Source: Neoaliturus tenellus
Lineage: Eukaryota > Arthropoda > Insecta > Hemiptera > Cicadellidae
Assembly: GCA_030545055.2 (NCBI GenBank)
Contig: CM061535.1
Span: 45,818,915-45,882,914, forward strand
DNA: 64,000 nucleotides
Direction: 5' to 3'
Under the pieces are notes generated by a model. It saw nothing but the letters and a program-made list of their open reading frames with translations, had not been told where the DNA came from and did not search any database. Position 1 is the stretch's first letter. Each line of letters begins with the position of its first letter. Positions 34,030-47,130 of this stretch are shown piece after piece. The position numbers and the translations under genes were made by a program.

Positions 34030-36090
34030 ATTATTATACATAATAAAAACATAACATTATGATTACACAAATTGAATGGTTAACAAGATTGTTCTATAAT
34101 GATTTAGAGCGACGAGAAAATTAATTGACACCCTGACGTTTAGGTGATTTTAACCCACAGTTTACACAAATAATTAAATAATGATCTATTATATATAAAA
34201 TTTTACAAGTTTCAAAATTACATTACAGTTTAGGTTAGGCAAAAAAATTGTAAACAATTTGAACTTTAATATGTGATATACTTAATCGTTTAGTGAAGTC
34301 TATAAAATAAGGAATATATTTCATGCTTTACAGTAGTTTATTCAGTTATTCGTCACATTGTCAGTCTTAGGCCTAATATTAGGTAATATTAAGTGAAAAA
34401 ATCTACGAGGAAATTTAATTTTGGTGTGAAAACTAACCCAGGTTTAATGTTGCAACATATAAAAGAATTGTAAAAGCAAATACTTCCTAAACACAAATTT
34501 GAACTGTGAAGTTATTCACAGAAGTATAATGCAGTGTCATCTAGTCGTGCAAGTTGCTTGTTTGACTATATGAAGGCGCTCTCAATAGGCATTCATACAT
34601 AGCTTTTGACCAAGTTCAATTTCCAGTTAAAATCGTTTTATTGTTTAATTTAATTAAATTAAATTATGCAAATCATTTTCGAAATTATTGTTAAAAAATA
34701 ATTTTAAAAACCAATTAAAGATATTTTTTTATGTATCTGAATTTGCGTATTTTTTATATCTCTAATATTAGAAAATTTAGAGTTGTCTGCCTATCAACCA
34801 TCACACACCCATTTTTTTAGATAAAAAATTTAAATAAGTAACCTACAATTGATTGTTCAATCGTTCCTCGCATAAACGATAGTGCATTAGAAAAAATTAT
34901 TAGAAATATTATTTAAAATCTTTCATAGTTAATCATACTTTAATAATTTTGTTTCCTCCAAGATTTGCCTATACATTGAATGATCCTTATACTTTCATTC
35001 AAAAGGCATTAATTTAAGTAGGCCTAGTGTTTAAAATTATACACCCACTTTTGCATTCTTAGAAGCTTGGTTAAAATGAAAATTTATAGTGATTAGCTAT
35101 ACATAAACTGTAAATTTCTGTTGTGTTATATTGGCAATGACTTTTTATAATGGGGTTTGACCAAGGAGAACGGTACTTTCAGTCTAGTTAATCTAGATAA
35201 TCGATAGATAGTCTGATAATCGAATGACACTAAAACTACCGTGTCCCACGTGACCTTTGAGAATTCAACAATGCATGGTTAGTAACAAAGTTATAGCGTC
35301 TAATAAAACTACTGAGTGAGCCATTCGATTATCTAAGGTTAAAACTACTGCACGATTATAGGTAAAGTATATCCTGGGCCACTTACAGGCCCTCGAATTA
35401 CATTTGATCAAGAATAGTGTACCGCGGGATATAAAACTTGAAGAAATTCTGGTCTCAGATGAACTATTTGTCCAGTAATTTCTCCGTGATTGTCATTATA
35501 AGGCTTGTAAAGATATTGGTAAACGTATAAGCATAACAAAATATATTTTATGGTAGCCTATTGCTCTAATATTTGTATAATAAGGAGTACAAAGGATAAA
35601 TTATTTTACCCACATAACATTTTTGTGTGGTTGTTATAATTATATAATATAATAACTACAGTGGGTTTGGTTTTCTAATTGTCTTAGGAAACTTTTTGGG
35701 TTTTAACTCAATTTAAAAATAAAGTTTAGAACGACATATCCAACGCAGATTTATTTCAAAGAATCTAAAAATGTAAACTAGTCTTTGTCTCTAGGTTTAA
35801 TCAATCGACAAATATGTTTACGAACTTTTGAGCCGTCGTCAATCCCATGATTTCAAGTTGACAACTAATTTCGAGACTCCTGTCATGTTTCAAATCCGTA
35901 AAATCTTCGTAAAAATTAATGCACACGGTCATTATAAAGACACGTTGTTACTCAATTATTAGGATGATCTGAAAATTTAAGTCGAAGCTCAATTTTGAAG
36001 TTCCATTTCTAACTATATCAAAATTGTAAGATAGAGTTTCTGTCCCACTATATGGAACATAACTAATAAGACAGGATTATTGCTTTGCCC
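34030..36090. other. AT-rich intron, nothing recognised
   Basis: Long AT-rich stretch. A short loosely palindromic zone at 35,185-35,340 contains ATCGAATGAC and CATTCGATTATC. No coding or element signal. Confidence 0.35.
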
Positions 36091-36094
36091 TAAG

Positions 36095-36340
36095 TGGCCT
36101 AGCTGATTGCTCAATCCAATAGTTTATTGGACCACTACTATCAACTACAGTAAACGGCAGGCCTTGTTTACGTTATCATCCACTCCCTCACTCTAGACTT
36201 CGCTCCTCTACTATCACGTGAGCTACCTTACCTCAGGAGTAGATAATCTTTATAGTCTTTCACGTCAGTGTTTCCTATCTATACCATTGTATGTCCACCC
36301 ACCGCATTGATAACTGTTTACTTCGAATCGCTATCTTTTC
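36095..36340. promoter_or_regulatory. mixed-composition block, candidate regulatory module
   Basis: Non-repetitive block between AT-rich DNA and the hAT element, with CCAATAGTTTATTGG (36,117-36,131, a 7-bp inverted repeat around one base), TTTACGTTATCATCC and CACGTGAGC. Function inferred only. Confidence 0.2.
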
Positions 36341-36571
36341 TAGAAAGTCTATTAACTGAACTAATTGCATTCCACTAATATGAAGACCAATAGATCTCGT
36401 GTTAAATGGATTATTCATATGCGTACCTAGAAACATACCGAACAGTGGGCTCTATTATTCCGTCGTACAATGGGTTGAAATTTGACCTAAAGCGCGTGCC
36501 GGATTTTTGCAACGCCCACGTGCGTAAAACGTACATAGGCACGTATGCAGCATATGTCAAACTGCCTAGGG

Positions 36572-37763
36572 CAGTGTTTGTCAACCTTTTTGTGTCCGTG
36601 TCCCAATCTAACTAATGGTACCAGTTTGTGACGAAAAATAGTTGAGTTATTGAGATTTTTGTACATAAAAATTTTCCATTATAATGCATGCAACTTTAGA
36701 AGAAAAATTACAATTACTCCGTTATTTGTAGTCAACTCATTACAAATTTAGTATTATTGTTTAGCTAATTTAATTTTGCAAACTTTTTGGATTTATGTAA
36801 AATTTGATAAAAATTCCGGTTTTGAGATATTTGAGTTTAAAAATTTAAATTGGTCGCAAATTTTGAAAATACACAATTTGTCAACAAATGTTTTTTTTTC
36901 AATAAAGCATTGTAATAATAAAAGTCCACGCATGCCAAATGTAAACCCAATCCATCTATCCTTTAATAAAAAAATTATTCAGTGTATAAAACAAAATGGT
37001 GGCTAGCGGGTTAACGAATCATTTTAGGACATATGTTTATATGAACTTTTGTTTCTTTTGGCTCACTACAACATGGAAAGTTTCGTACAGTCAAAGCTGG
37101 AAACCCTGCTGTATGTAAATAATCAATATAAATGTGCTAAGAAAACAGTAGTCTTAAAATTAAGTCTAAGTTAGTACGAATTGCCTTAGCTAGACAAAAA
37201 TGCTTCAAGCTATTAAAATCTTTAAAAGTAAGCGGAAATGTTTTTGTAACGCACGACTGTGTCAATACAGAACCCAATAAGTAGGGATATCCCATGTTAA
37301 AAATTTAGTTTTGCCACCTAAAACCAGAGTAAAATACTATAAACTGCTGCTGCTTGGATTGCTCCTCGTAATTGCCATGGGAAGCGTTTCATTCTACATC
37401 TAAAAATGTCAAAATGAGCATATTTGTTTACAAAAAACCAAAACAATAACAAACGCCGGCAACAATATTCTAGCCATCGGCTTTTATACAACCAATCAGC
37501 TTAAGTCTTTATTAAAAAATAAATCGTGGTGGTGCTATCTGTGTTTCGGGGGTGGCGTTCTCTCATTCCCATATGGATCTCCTACTCATTTACTCCTATA
37601 TACATTGACTGTGTTGACAAAATCAGTATAGTCACGTTGCGTAGATTAGAAACGTTTTTTGTATACAATTTTTTATTTCTTTCTTTGTCTCTCACGTACC
37701 ACCTGAAATGCTCTTGCGTACTACCAGTGGCATCACCCGTACCACCCAGTTGAGCAAACACTG
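36572..37763. mobile_element. non-autonomous hAT-type DNA transposon
   Basis: The left end is CAGTGTTTGTCAACCTTTTT (36,572 onward). The right end, on the minus strand, is CAGTGTTTGCTCAACTGGGT (37,763 leftwards). The ends agree over about 14 bp with one indel. The left flanking 8-mer GCCTAGGG (36,564-36,571) and right flanking 8-mer GCCTAAGC (37,764-37,771) match at 6 of 8, consistent with an eroded 8-bp target duplication. The CAGTG tips and 8-bp duplication are typical of hAT elements. The 1.19-kb interior has no recognisable transposase. Confidence 0.75.
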
Positions 37764-37984
37764 GCCTAAGCTAAGGCGTTAGTAGTCAAAACTTGCGTCG
37801 GTTGAGTTGATACTGTAAATTAGACGCTGTGCGATTGGTGATCGGAAGAGGGTCAAGTGCTGCTGTCAGTGGCGAGATGTGTTCTTTCGTGTTTTTTATT
37901 TGACTTTGTTTAAAACAATAAGGCAATTTTGCAATCACAGAATCGACTAAATGCTGAATATAAGAAAATAGTATGATATTGTAG

Positions 37985-38220
37985 GGAAGGTGGGGCAAGA
38001 CGGGGTACTTAAGCACACAATATTTTTGTGACGTTATGAAAATCCAAATAAACATACCACACATTTAAATAAAACTACAGAATCCATAGAGTCAATAGAA
38101 GTCTTGAACAAAAAAATATAAGTATTAACATTGATAATTTTTTAGCTTTACCCAAGTACCCCATCTTGGACTACAGCGAGGACAAAATTGGGTAGGCTGG
38201 TGGGGAAGATAGGGTGACTC
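37985..38220. mobile_element. possible MITE with GGGGCAAGACGGGGTAC ends
   Basis: GGGGCAAGACGGGGTACTTA (37,992-38,011) and, inverted, CCCAAGTACCCCATCTTGG (38,151-38,169) form imperfect arms about 140 bp apart. A further direct relative, GGTGGGGAAGATAGGGTGAC, lies at 38,199-38,218. Exact ends and duplication are unclear. Confidence 0.5.
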
Positions 38221-39405
38221 AATACTATTATAAGGAAAAGGGTTTAGTTACTAAATGAAAAGTGATTTACATATTAAAAAATATTTATTGTTTATACCGA
38301 TAAATAGGAACTGTAATAAAACAACTAAGGATTGGTTAAACTTTGTAGCTTTGGTTCAAAAGGCTTGGTTCACCAACATACATACATAACATGAGTAAAA
38401 TATATACAATCCTATATACTCTAATGCGAGTATGAATGTATACATATGCACGGATCTCGAAACCAGCTCTAACGATTGTCTTAAACTTTGCAAAAAACTT
38501 AGTTCTGGAATAAAAATAATTATATTTATATAGGTTTCTATGATATGAAAAAACTATTATTCCGTCATACTGTTGAATTGAACTCCTAAAAATTTTTACA
38601 TTGGTCTCATGGAGTTAAATAAAAACATAGAGTTTCAGCATGTGGGTTTCCATTGTACCACTTGCTGCATTACTGAATAATGATACTATAATAATAACAA
38701 TTTATCGGTTTTAAAATCGATTATGAATGTTTAGATAAATAAAAGTAAAGTAAAAGGAAAAACCAACTAAAACATTTGTGAAATCGCAATTGAATTGAAA
38801 AAAATGTCAGTAACAATGGGTGATTTGTAGTTATGTAATTATTTCACGTTGTGTGAGTTCAATTGACGGTTGAAATCAGCTGTTAACCGTAGAAGTAGTA
38901 TCCACGTGTTACAGATTCAACCTGTGGTTCCACAAAATCAACACCAGAGGGCACCACCCGTAGGCTCACATTAAATCATAATGACCGAAGCGTAAGAGTT
39001 CGTAGCTAAGCGAGTGATGGTAGTAAACGAGCTCGTCTTGAATAAAAACAATAGGGGTTTCTCTTGGCATTTTAGTGCACAGTCTGTCATAATTACTAAG
39101 AAAAATATTTTTAAAGTTTACTAAGAAAATGCTCTGTTCCCAGCTACTGTAACTAAATACACCTAATTTTAATTGCTAATGTACACTCCAATCACAATAT
39201 ACATTTAATTATGGGTGGTTTTAATAACACGTGGGGATATATTGTTAAAAACAATAAAATGAATACCTACAAATCTAAGGGGGAAATTTGAGTTGATTTG
39301 TAATAAAATCTAGTTTTTATATAGAAATACATTAAAACCTCATGTCTTAAAAATTTATTAGAAAGAAAATGTATAACAGATTAAATAAAGATTGATCTAG
39401 AGTTT
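38221..39405. other. AT-rich intron, nothing recognised
   Basis: AT-rich; 38,870-39,020 is more balanced in composition. No gene recognised. Confidence 0.3.
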
Positions 39406-39409
39406 TCCT

Positions 39410-39660
39410 TTGATCAACGCCGGGCCGCAAATCAAAGGACATCACGCAGTGCAAACATCATTACTCTAGCGCAAGTGAACGGACATGAATAACCTGCCAC
39501 TCGACCGACGTGACGCATCTACGAGACCGCGCGTCGCCCTCGCTATCGTAACGTAACGCTCCCTGCGTAACGCCCGCTTGACGCTAAACTTATAGTATCA
39601 GTTAGTGACGCATGTCATACACGGAGCATCTGTGGGCCCAACAGTCCCGCAGCGGTCAAA
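39410..39660. promoter_or_regulatory. CpG-rich block, candidate regulatory module
   Basis: A sharply bounded CpG-rich, non-repetitive block inside AT-rich DNA, with several CGTAACG motifs near 39,550-39,572. No open frame of note. Enhancer function is inference. Confidence 0.3.
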
Positions 39661-39789
39661 AATTTATCTGACTACTTATAGTATTAACATTTACTGATTA
39701 AATTTTAGTCACAAAAATCGATTTCTGGAAGTAAGATTTTCCATTTCAAACTTCTAGGAGACTATCAACTGAGGAGTTGTAGACAATGT

Positions 39790-40170
39790 TAAATGCAAGC
39801 ACAAGTTGATATGTAGGCTACATAGTTAAATGTATGCATACTGTATAAAAGTAGAAGCCAAAGCAGAAAACCCGATCTTGGAAGGCTAATCAAGTGAAAA
39901 ATACCAGAGATTAAACTTTGCATTAAAATCATATTGCCGAAATTTTACTTATAATGTATACTTTATAAAGTCGTTTTTTGCATACTCCCAATTCGAAGAC
40001 CTTTAAATTAAGTATTGTATCACAAAGGCCCATCAAGTTTTCCAAAACTACCTTTGGGGGCCCGTTAGAGTATGTAGTGTGGTATACCTCACAATCATAC
40101 CATATCAGACATAATTTGAAAGGCATTTAAATTCAGAGTCACCACCAAAAAATAGTTTTCTGCGCCTGAA
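39790..40170. repeat. diverged copy of the 2,391-3,268 element family
   Basis: Two separated segments align with the element at 2.4-3.3 kb at conserved spacing. AAACTTTGCATTAAAATCAT (39,913-39,932) matches 2,669-2,688, and a CATATCAGACATAATTTG..AAGG stretch (from about 40,101) matches the one from about 2,873. The offset between the pairs is within a few bases of equal. AAACCCGA..GGAAGG near 39,868 also matches 2,625. The outer ACAGGGTGT tips are not visible. Confidence 0.55.
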
Positions 40171-40398
40171 ATGTAATAATAAAATTGCAGTTTCTTAGGT
40201 TAAAAATGACCACCTCGGGACTTTATGGACGCTCAGTTTATCCAATGTGTTGCTAATATAGTACGGGAGTTGGTTCGAAATAATTTCCTCCAAGAAAGTT
40301 TCTCTGGTAATTTAAACTAAAGCGTGAACCACCTTGGGCCCTAGCTTGTTAAACAACTAGGTAAATTATCCCCAAGGGATTAGTTATATGGGCTGTTA

Positions 40399-40432
40399 TT
40401 TTGTTAGCTGTTTTTTAAAACAACTAACAAAA
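40399..40432. repeat. hairpin, 15 paired bases, 2-nt loop
   Basis: TTTTGTTAG-C-TGTTTT is followed after TT by AAAACA-A-CTAACAAAA. All positions pair except one C/A. Flanking DNA is loosely repetitive (AACAAC, TTTTAAAACAAC). Likely a mini-foldback or chance in A/T/G-poor sequence. Confidence 0.7.
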
Positions 40433-41639
40433 CAACAAGTTTTTAAAACAACTCGCTTAAATAAGCTCTTTCAGGACAATAATTGGTTTCTTAGAAAACA
40501 ATTCCATTAATGTTCACATAAAATGCTGCCACGAACTCGTTGTGGGCTGAACGCTCTTCTGTTCAGTAAAGTACTACACATAACGACAGGTGGAATCCCA
40601 GGGACATTTGATGAGTTGGGTCGTATAAACACGCGATAACCAAAATCGAGCAGACCTATAAAATCATATTATTGTTAAAACATTGCTTTCTTAAATATAT
40701 GCTCACAATGAAATGGTATACCTGTAACCACCTCCCACAGATTGAAAGAGAAATTCAACAAACTTTGCGACTATTCTAAAGTTTCATAAAACCGAAGTTA
40801 TCACCATAAAAAATTTAAAACTTATACCTTTCTATTTTAAAAAATATAAAAACCCATCTTATCGTCTACTTACAGAGTATTAATACAAACAAAAAACTCT
40901 GTTGTAAGATAGAGCGATTATTATAACACACGTCAATAAGGTGTACCAGCACCCGTTGAGTTCGAAGTTCTAAGAAACATTTTACAACTTAAAATATTTC
41001 GGTCAAATAAGATTTCAAATTTGTTTGGTGGTTAACGCAATATCAATTTTTTAATTCATGAATTTAACTAATAATTATTTGTAACTTAAATAATTTCAAA
41101 TATTAGACATGTTTCGCTTCAACAGCAGATTCACGTTATTTTAAATTTGATTAATACAAAATTGTTAACGTTTATTTATTGTAATTTTAAGTTATGCTTA
41201 ATTTGCTTAAAGGCTACGAAGGATCTACCTGAGAAAAATTTAAAAGAGAACATTCTTACAATTGAGTATTTATAAATAACTTTAAAGTCATTGCAAGCTG
41301 CTTTATCATGAGTTTGGTAAATAAAAACAAGATTCTAGAAGTCAGTAATTATCAACAATTCCAAGTTGGTCCGACTTTCATAAGAAATTCCCACAATATT
41401 GTAGGCCTACGAGATTTAATATTTATTTGGAATTTGCTCCGAAATTTATTCCAGACTGAAATTACATATACTTACATTAGAATAATTTAGGGTAACTTTT
41501 TAAAATTAATATCCTGGATTCTTCTTTAAGATCGACTTTTTAAAAGAGTGAAATAATGTAAATATTCTTCTATGTTATATGAACTTAGACGAAATGATAT
41601 ATGAAATAATGTACACAATAGTATTCAAAACTTATATTA

Positions 41640-42250
41640 AGGGGTTGTAAAGGGGTGGATTTGCATTAGTCAATCAGGCATGGTAGACACCACCAAAACC
41701 TTTGGTGTATAGCTGTAGGTATTTCATGTAAAACGAGGAATATCAGTTCTACTACAACAAATGAACCCTATTTTTCGTCTGAATTTAATTCAAAATACTA
41801 AAGTTCAAGAGATCTATTTGAACAACACCCCTTCACAACCTACTTTTTTTCTAAACTTCCTTCTCCTCACTCGTTGAATTTGTCCTGTACGTTGCTCGGT
41901 CCGATGTCTTGTTTGGGGAAATGTTCGGAGTAAATTTACCACCCTGTGCGGTGCAATGTTGGGTATGATGCTCGGTCCGATGTACGGTCCGGTGGAAAAT
42001 CCGGTGGTGTGTCGCCGCCTTAAACCATTGGGAGCAATGTCATGAGGGGATTTTCACGCCGGGAGCCCCTCCCCTTGACGGAAACTTCGCAAGCACTAGT
42101 GCTGCAGTAGGATGAAACTTTATCCCCTACATAACTTTCACAGCGGGAACTTTTCCCTGGATCACCAGCGACAGTTTCCGCCCAAACTCCTCCTCAACCT
42201 CAGAGCATTCCTCGTAATGGCCCTGTAACGCGCTCGTTAACTTATCTAAA
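41640..42250. other. mixed-composition block with a 15-bp direct repeat
   Basis: TGCTCGGTCCGATGT occurs at 41,893-41,907 and again at 41,969-41,983, and CGATGTACGGTCCGG follows. The block has no recognised coding content. It may be a fragment of an unrecognised repeat. Confidence 0.4.
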
Positions 42251-44555
42251 TCACCTCCCATGCGCCATACGTACTTCCAACGATATCCAGCATAATGTGT
42301 TCCTCATTATTTTATGTGACAATGATTTCTTTGTAATTTTATTTTGTTTATATATTTAATACCTTTAGTTGGCATTATTTATCCTGAAAAACATCGTGGA
42401 TATAGATTACATAAAAATTTAATAAAAATGTTTACCTAAAATGCTTAGGCCTACCCCATTCGACGTTTGTATGATATTTTCTGTTGTGAATTATATTTTT
42501 TATACTTCAACTCAGAATTATATGTATTGTTAGTGACCCATTATACTATTATATATTTTCCATAGCTTTGAGGAGTACAAATTTTACTAAAGTGGCTCGT
42601 TAATCATGGCAAAATATTTTACGGAATTAAATAAAAATTGCTTATAATAAACAATTTAAGTCAACAAAAATGCCAAGTATAATATAAAGGATGGCTGCAC
42701 AGATTGCGACACTGGTTGTGTTTTAGGCGGCGCGGGGTGTGAGTGGCCTACATTATGCAGTACCCGTGTGACGCCCCCCCCTTCCCTCTGCTGCAGTTGA
42801 CCAATCGTTTCCTTATGTGACCAGCAGTGCTTGTAAATATATGCAAAACGCATCGAGCTCCATCTTTACACCTTTTAGGTTGTCTGTGAATAAAATCTCA
42901 TCGTGTAAGGTTTCAGAGCACGTTAAAAGCGTGCTAAAAAGTTTAGCCATAAGTAAGTAATCCGTCTCGTATGGTTGTGAAACACTTTCAGACTTAAATG
43001 TGAAAGCTCCGGATCTGTTTTGTGAAATTTCTTCAGGGTTCGCAACGATGACTTTCAATTTTCCATATTAACTTTATGGACGCTAAGCTTAATAAACCAG
43101 ATGATTAATTTACCAGATGTTTTTGGACTGAAAGGTTCACACAAAATAACTCAGCACCCATAACTGATATAGGGTAACAGTTATGGGAGGTGAATGAGCA
43201 GAGCGAACGAGCGCGCCCTAAAAACGAACGAATATTCTTGGTGGTTTTCACTGTAACGCATTCTGGGCACACTGAGTGCCCCATAAAATATTGAATTTAT
43301 TTTCTAAAGGTTTTTGTATGTTTATGACTGTTGTGTGATTACAGTAAACCTTATAACCTGGCAACCGACAGTCTCGCTTTTTATCACATATAACTCAAAA
43401 ATTGGTCAAGTTCATTTTCGAAATTCCCAACGTGAATCGCATCTTAACTTTGAAATTTGTTATAAGATACCGGTGTTCCATTCAGTTGAAAAAAAAGAAA
43501 CGCTTAAGTCTCAACACGGTTGAAATTACAATCGTATAAAATCGTTGAGCAAAGTGTGTGCGAAGTGAATGTGTATCAACGGAGCAGGAGGTGTTGAAGT
43601 TGGTGTTGACACAAGTGGCGACGAGACTAACTGTACCGCACTGACTGAATCTGGAATACGGAAACTACTCGAAGATCCGTTACAACCACACTGCTGAGAA
43701 TCAATATATAAAACACACGAACAGACAGAGATATGGAGAGATGAAAATTTACCGAAAATTCCTGGCCATTAAATCTGTAAGCCGAGATGTGATTTGTTAA
43801 AATAATCTTCTATGTTACAAATGTGATTAGTAAGACACATTACGAAAGTTAGTCGTATGAATCTACATTTGTAAGGTTATACTTAATTTATAAACGCACC
43901 AGTGATTAGAGCTAAAATGTTCAATAGGGTGCTAGTACTTTCATAAGTTAAGTTTAGTGGATCTAAATCAATAAAAACTAACCTGATCCAATCCATGAGA
44001 TAACTCGAAACAATATCACCTAGTTGATAAAGATTACCATGTTTTAATTTAAATACGTGAAGAAAACAAATAAATAAGATATAATAGCATTTGTTTGTTA
44101 AGTACAAGATATCCAGAGTCCTCGGCGAAAGTGATATTTGACACACTGACCATGATTTTTCAAGCTTTGTTGGTAGTTTTAGGTCATTTGAAACAGTTAT
44201 TTGCCCAGATCAAAGGTATTTCAGTAATATTCAAGGCATAGAATAAGTCCAGGGACAGGTACTTTTTCGTTTTGAGGTCCCGAAAAGCCAAGACCACAGT
44301 CTGAAATTTGGTATAGAGGTTCAGTGTAACATTTAATGGGATTGCTAACAAGAATGGTAAGACCAAGGGAACTGGAGTTTATTGTGCTTTTAAAGATAGA
44401 GGTGGGTTTTTAGCGTATATTTTATCCTCGATTTTTTTAAGTAGGCCCTATAAATATTTCAAAATACCATATACAAAAATTAAAAACAAAAAATTATGAA
44501 TTTGGTATCATCGACTTATTTCAACTTATGTTTCAAGGAGCAATCAAAGATAGTG
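42251..44555. other. AT-rich intron, nothing recognised
   Basis: AT-rich with a balanced patch at 43,180-43,220 and 43,560-43,720. Short open frames at 43,883-44,366 (minus) have no recognisable domain. Confidence 0.3.
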
Positions 44556-44559
44556 TTTG

Positions 44560-45320
44560 TCGGAGCCGGCAGCCGATGTCTGGGCCCTGGGCGGTCAATG
44601 CCAGTCGGCGTTATGCGTTATACCGCGATAAGGTCACATGCATATTAGCACGCGCGATCGCCGACTGATGAGTCAACCTCGAGATTCGCGACCGAAATCA
44701 CGATCTGTAATTCGCCAGCTGGATAACCTATACAACCACTTGGCATACACCACCGTCCTGAATCCTGCGGGAAAATCATTATCTGAGTCATCTCCTCTCA
44801 AGGCTGAAGACAAAGGGGATTGAAACAGGCCAATCAGCTATTATGACTGTGTGTCAACAAGAGTTGTCTTCACCTTCTGACGCCTTCACTACAAGACTGC
44901 CGCGTCTCCGGGATGGGAAAGTCGCAGTGCGTTGCAGAAAGACACGAAAATTGGAATTCTGGAGAATTGGATTTTTGGGTTCACTAAATAGCATGCAATA
45001 CGGAGTATATCCATCGTTAAGTCGTTTAGTGACGTTGACCACAATTATGTGACGGATCGTTGTATAGAGAGGGGATGAGGTTGAGGGAGTCTACAGGTTT
45101 GGCGTGGAGCGTGGAGCGTCTAGGAGCGGGAACGTAGCGCACAATAGCAGGAGCGGATCCTCGGGTTCGTTTGCCTAATGGCAGAACAGGCCTGTTTATA
45201 ACCGTGCCTTGTTCTGCCTAATGAAACCGCGACTGCTTACACATTTATGGCCGTCGGTCTGTGCACGAACCAACCGACCGCTCATCTCCCTCCCGGTGAA
45301 CCGCGCGGGAAACTCCGAAA
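44560..45320. promoter_or_regulatory. mixed-composition block, candidate enhancer region
   Basis: Two CpG-containing, non-repetitive parts (44,560-44,760 and 45,060-45,310). The second holds a small inverted repeat: GCAGAACAGGC at 45,181-45,191 pairs with GCCTTGTTCTGC at 45,206-45,217, and GCCTAATG is repeated directly at 45,173 and 45,216. ACATTTATGGCC (posterior-Hox-like) follows near 45,240. Open frames here lack domains. Good enhancer candidate on appearance only. Confidence 0.35.
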
Positions 45321-45589
45321 CCCCCATGCAGGGTCATCGGAAAAGATAGACCTGTCCACAATGTTAGGAAATAGCCTACTTTAAGTAAAATCGTACAGAT
45401 GATTTAAGTTTTTAAGACTAGTAAATTTGTACATCAATTTGTATAAGTACTCCGATAGCTGTACATTATGCCAAAAGAAAATCTGAAATGAAAAACTCAA
45501 AAAGGACTGGTTAAAGGTTTTAGATTGGCTTACAGACATGGTCAAATATTTTACAAAATTTAGGTTTAATTAATTAAATGTATAGTAAA

Positions 45590-46140
45590 TCGGGATCGGG
45601 AGCCCGTCGGCTAGCAACTTGACCGCACCGTGCTCATGGTAGCCACCGTTGCTCTCGCTCTAGTACTGTTTAGGCAACAATACTCAGTGTAGGCTACTGC
45701 CAGGGAACGTGGTTATGCGCTCTGCTCAAAATTATTCATTAACTAAAATATATATTTAAGGTCGTGCCATTCTCAGATTTTAAAGTGGTGGTATTTTAGT
45801 TGCAACAAACTACAAACTAGACCATCCGGAACAATTCTTAAGTTTTTTTTACAAGTTTCCATTTTTTCCCAATAGAGAAAGGGAGAGCTTTTTGACACAT
45901 CGCTCATGTTTTAACCTTATCATTTCGCGAGCGTGAGAGGAGGAAGGGGCGTCTAATTTTAACCCGACGGGGCGTGAGGCGTGTTGCCTCAGTGACTAAC
46001 ACTCCAAAGGCCGCGTTATCGCTGCGTAACTCTTATCAGTGCCTGGGTCACGCCGCCGCCGCGCCGAGGCGCTACCAACTGTGGAAAAACTGATCGCACG
46101 CAATCGTCTAGGTGTTGCCTCCTTGGCTCCCGGTCATATT
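45590..46140. promoter_or_regulatory. patchy GC-rich blocks
   Basis: CpG-rich patches at 45,590-45,730 and 45,920-46,140 with GCCGCCGCGCCG at 46,051. No coding or element signal recognised; possibly regulatory. Confidence 0.2.
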
Positions 46141-46849
46141 CTCTTGGTATTAGAAGAAACTTGAAAATTGTTTAAGTCTGGAAGTATAGGAAGAGCCCCC
46201 CCCGGGTGTATCCATGAATAAATTTTTGTATGCACATGGACCAGAAATGTTGCATGAAAAGTGCATTCAATTCAAAAGTTTCATAAAATCAATGTTAATA
46301 TTAAGGAAGGTTTTTATGAAGTTTCATGAAAATGTTAACTTTGAGGAAGTATTTCAGTACAATACATCCTATAAAAACGTTGGGGTTTATTTTAAATCAA
46401 AAGTATGGTTATAGTCTAAGTATTGTAGTTCATAAATTTTACATGTTTAATTTCGCCTAAAATGTATTAATCATGAATTAACTATTAATTTTTGTTCTAT
46501 GAATGATCATAATCTTAATTGATTACAGGCCAAATAAAAATTTAACTATGTAAATAAATACCTTGAGATTTTGAGAAGTACTCTTTAAAGTACCTAGCCC
46601 ACCACCGTTTTAGATATAGGCTAATAATGTATTAATTCTTTGCTTGAAATAAAAATATTTTTATGCCTGAGTTTAAAGGAAAACATTATGCAAAAATTAA
46701 ATTGTTACTGTGGAAGAAAATTCAATATTTCCTACGACTATGAAGACTCTTATATGTTAAGTGGATAATTTATACACTTTCTATACGTTTTGTGCAATTT
46801 CCGAACCACGTCTAGAGTATCTATGTTGAATAAACCGTCGGATTCACAT

Positions 46850-47130
46850 CAAAGCCATACTGTAGCGAACGATCAACCGGGACAACTTTCCGTGGACTGG
46901 CGCCCGGCGTGTTGAGCTAGAATAGGTGAGTACTGAGAGGGAGAAAGTCCGAGAGATATGCCCACGGAATAAGGTGGCCCAAACCCGCAGACTCACAAAT
47001 TGTGCCTCTGCTGGCCCGTCCGCGTCGCTGCCGCCAACCTACAGTATGTATTATTCATCCGGCCGACTAGTGTGATCGTATACCCCTGATTAAATACGTC
47101 TCCGCCGCCGAAACCGATTCAAATTGGAAC
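46850..47130. promoter_or_regulatory. CpG-rich block, candidate regulatory module
   Basis: Non-repetitive balanced DNA between AT-rich flanks, with GATCAACCGGGAC and CCTGATTAAATACG. No open frame of note. Confidence 0.25.
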
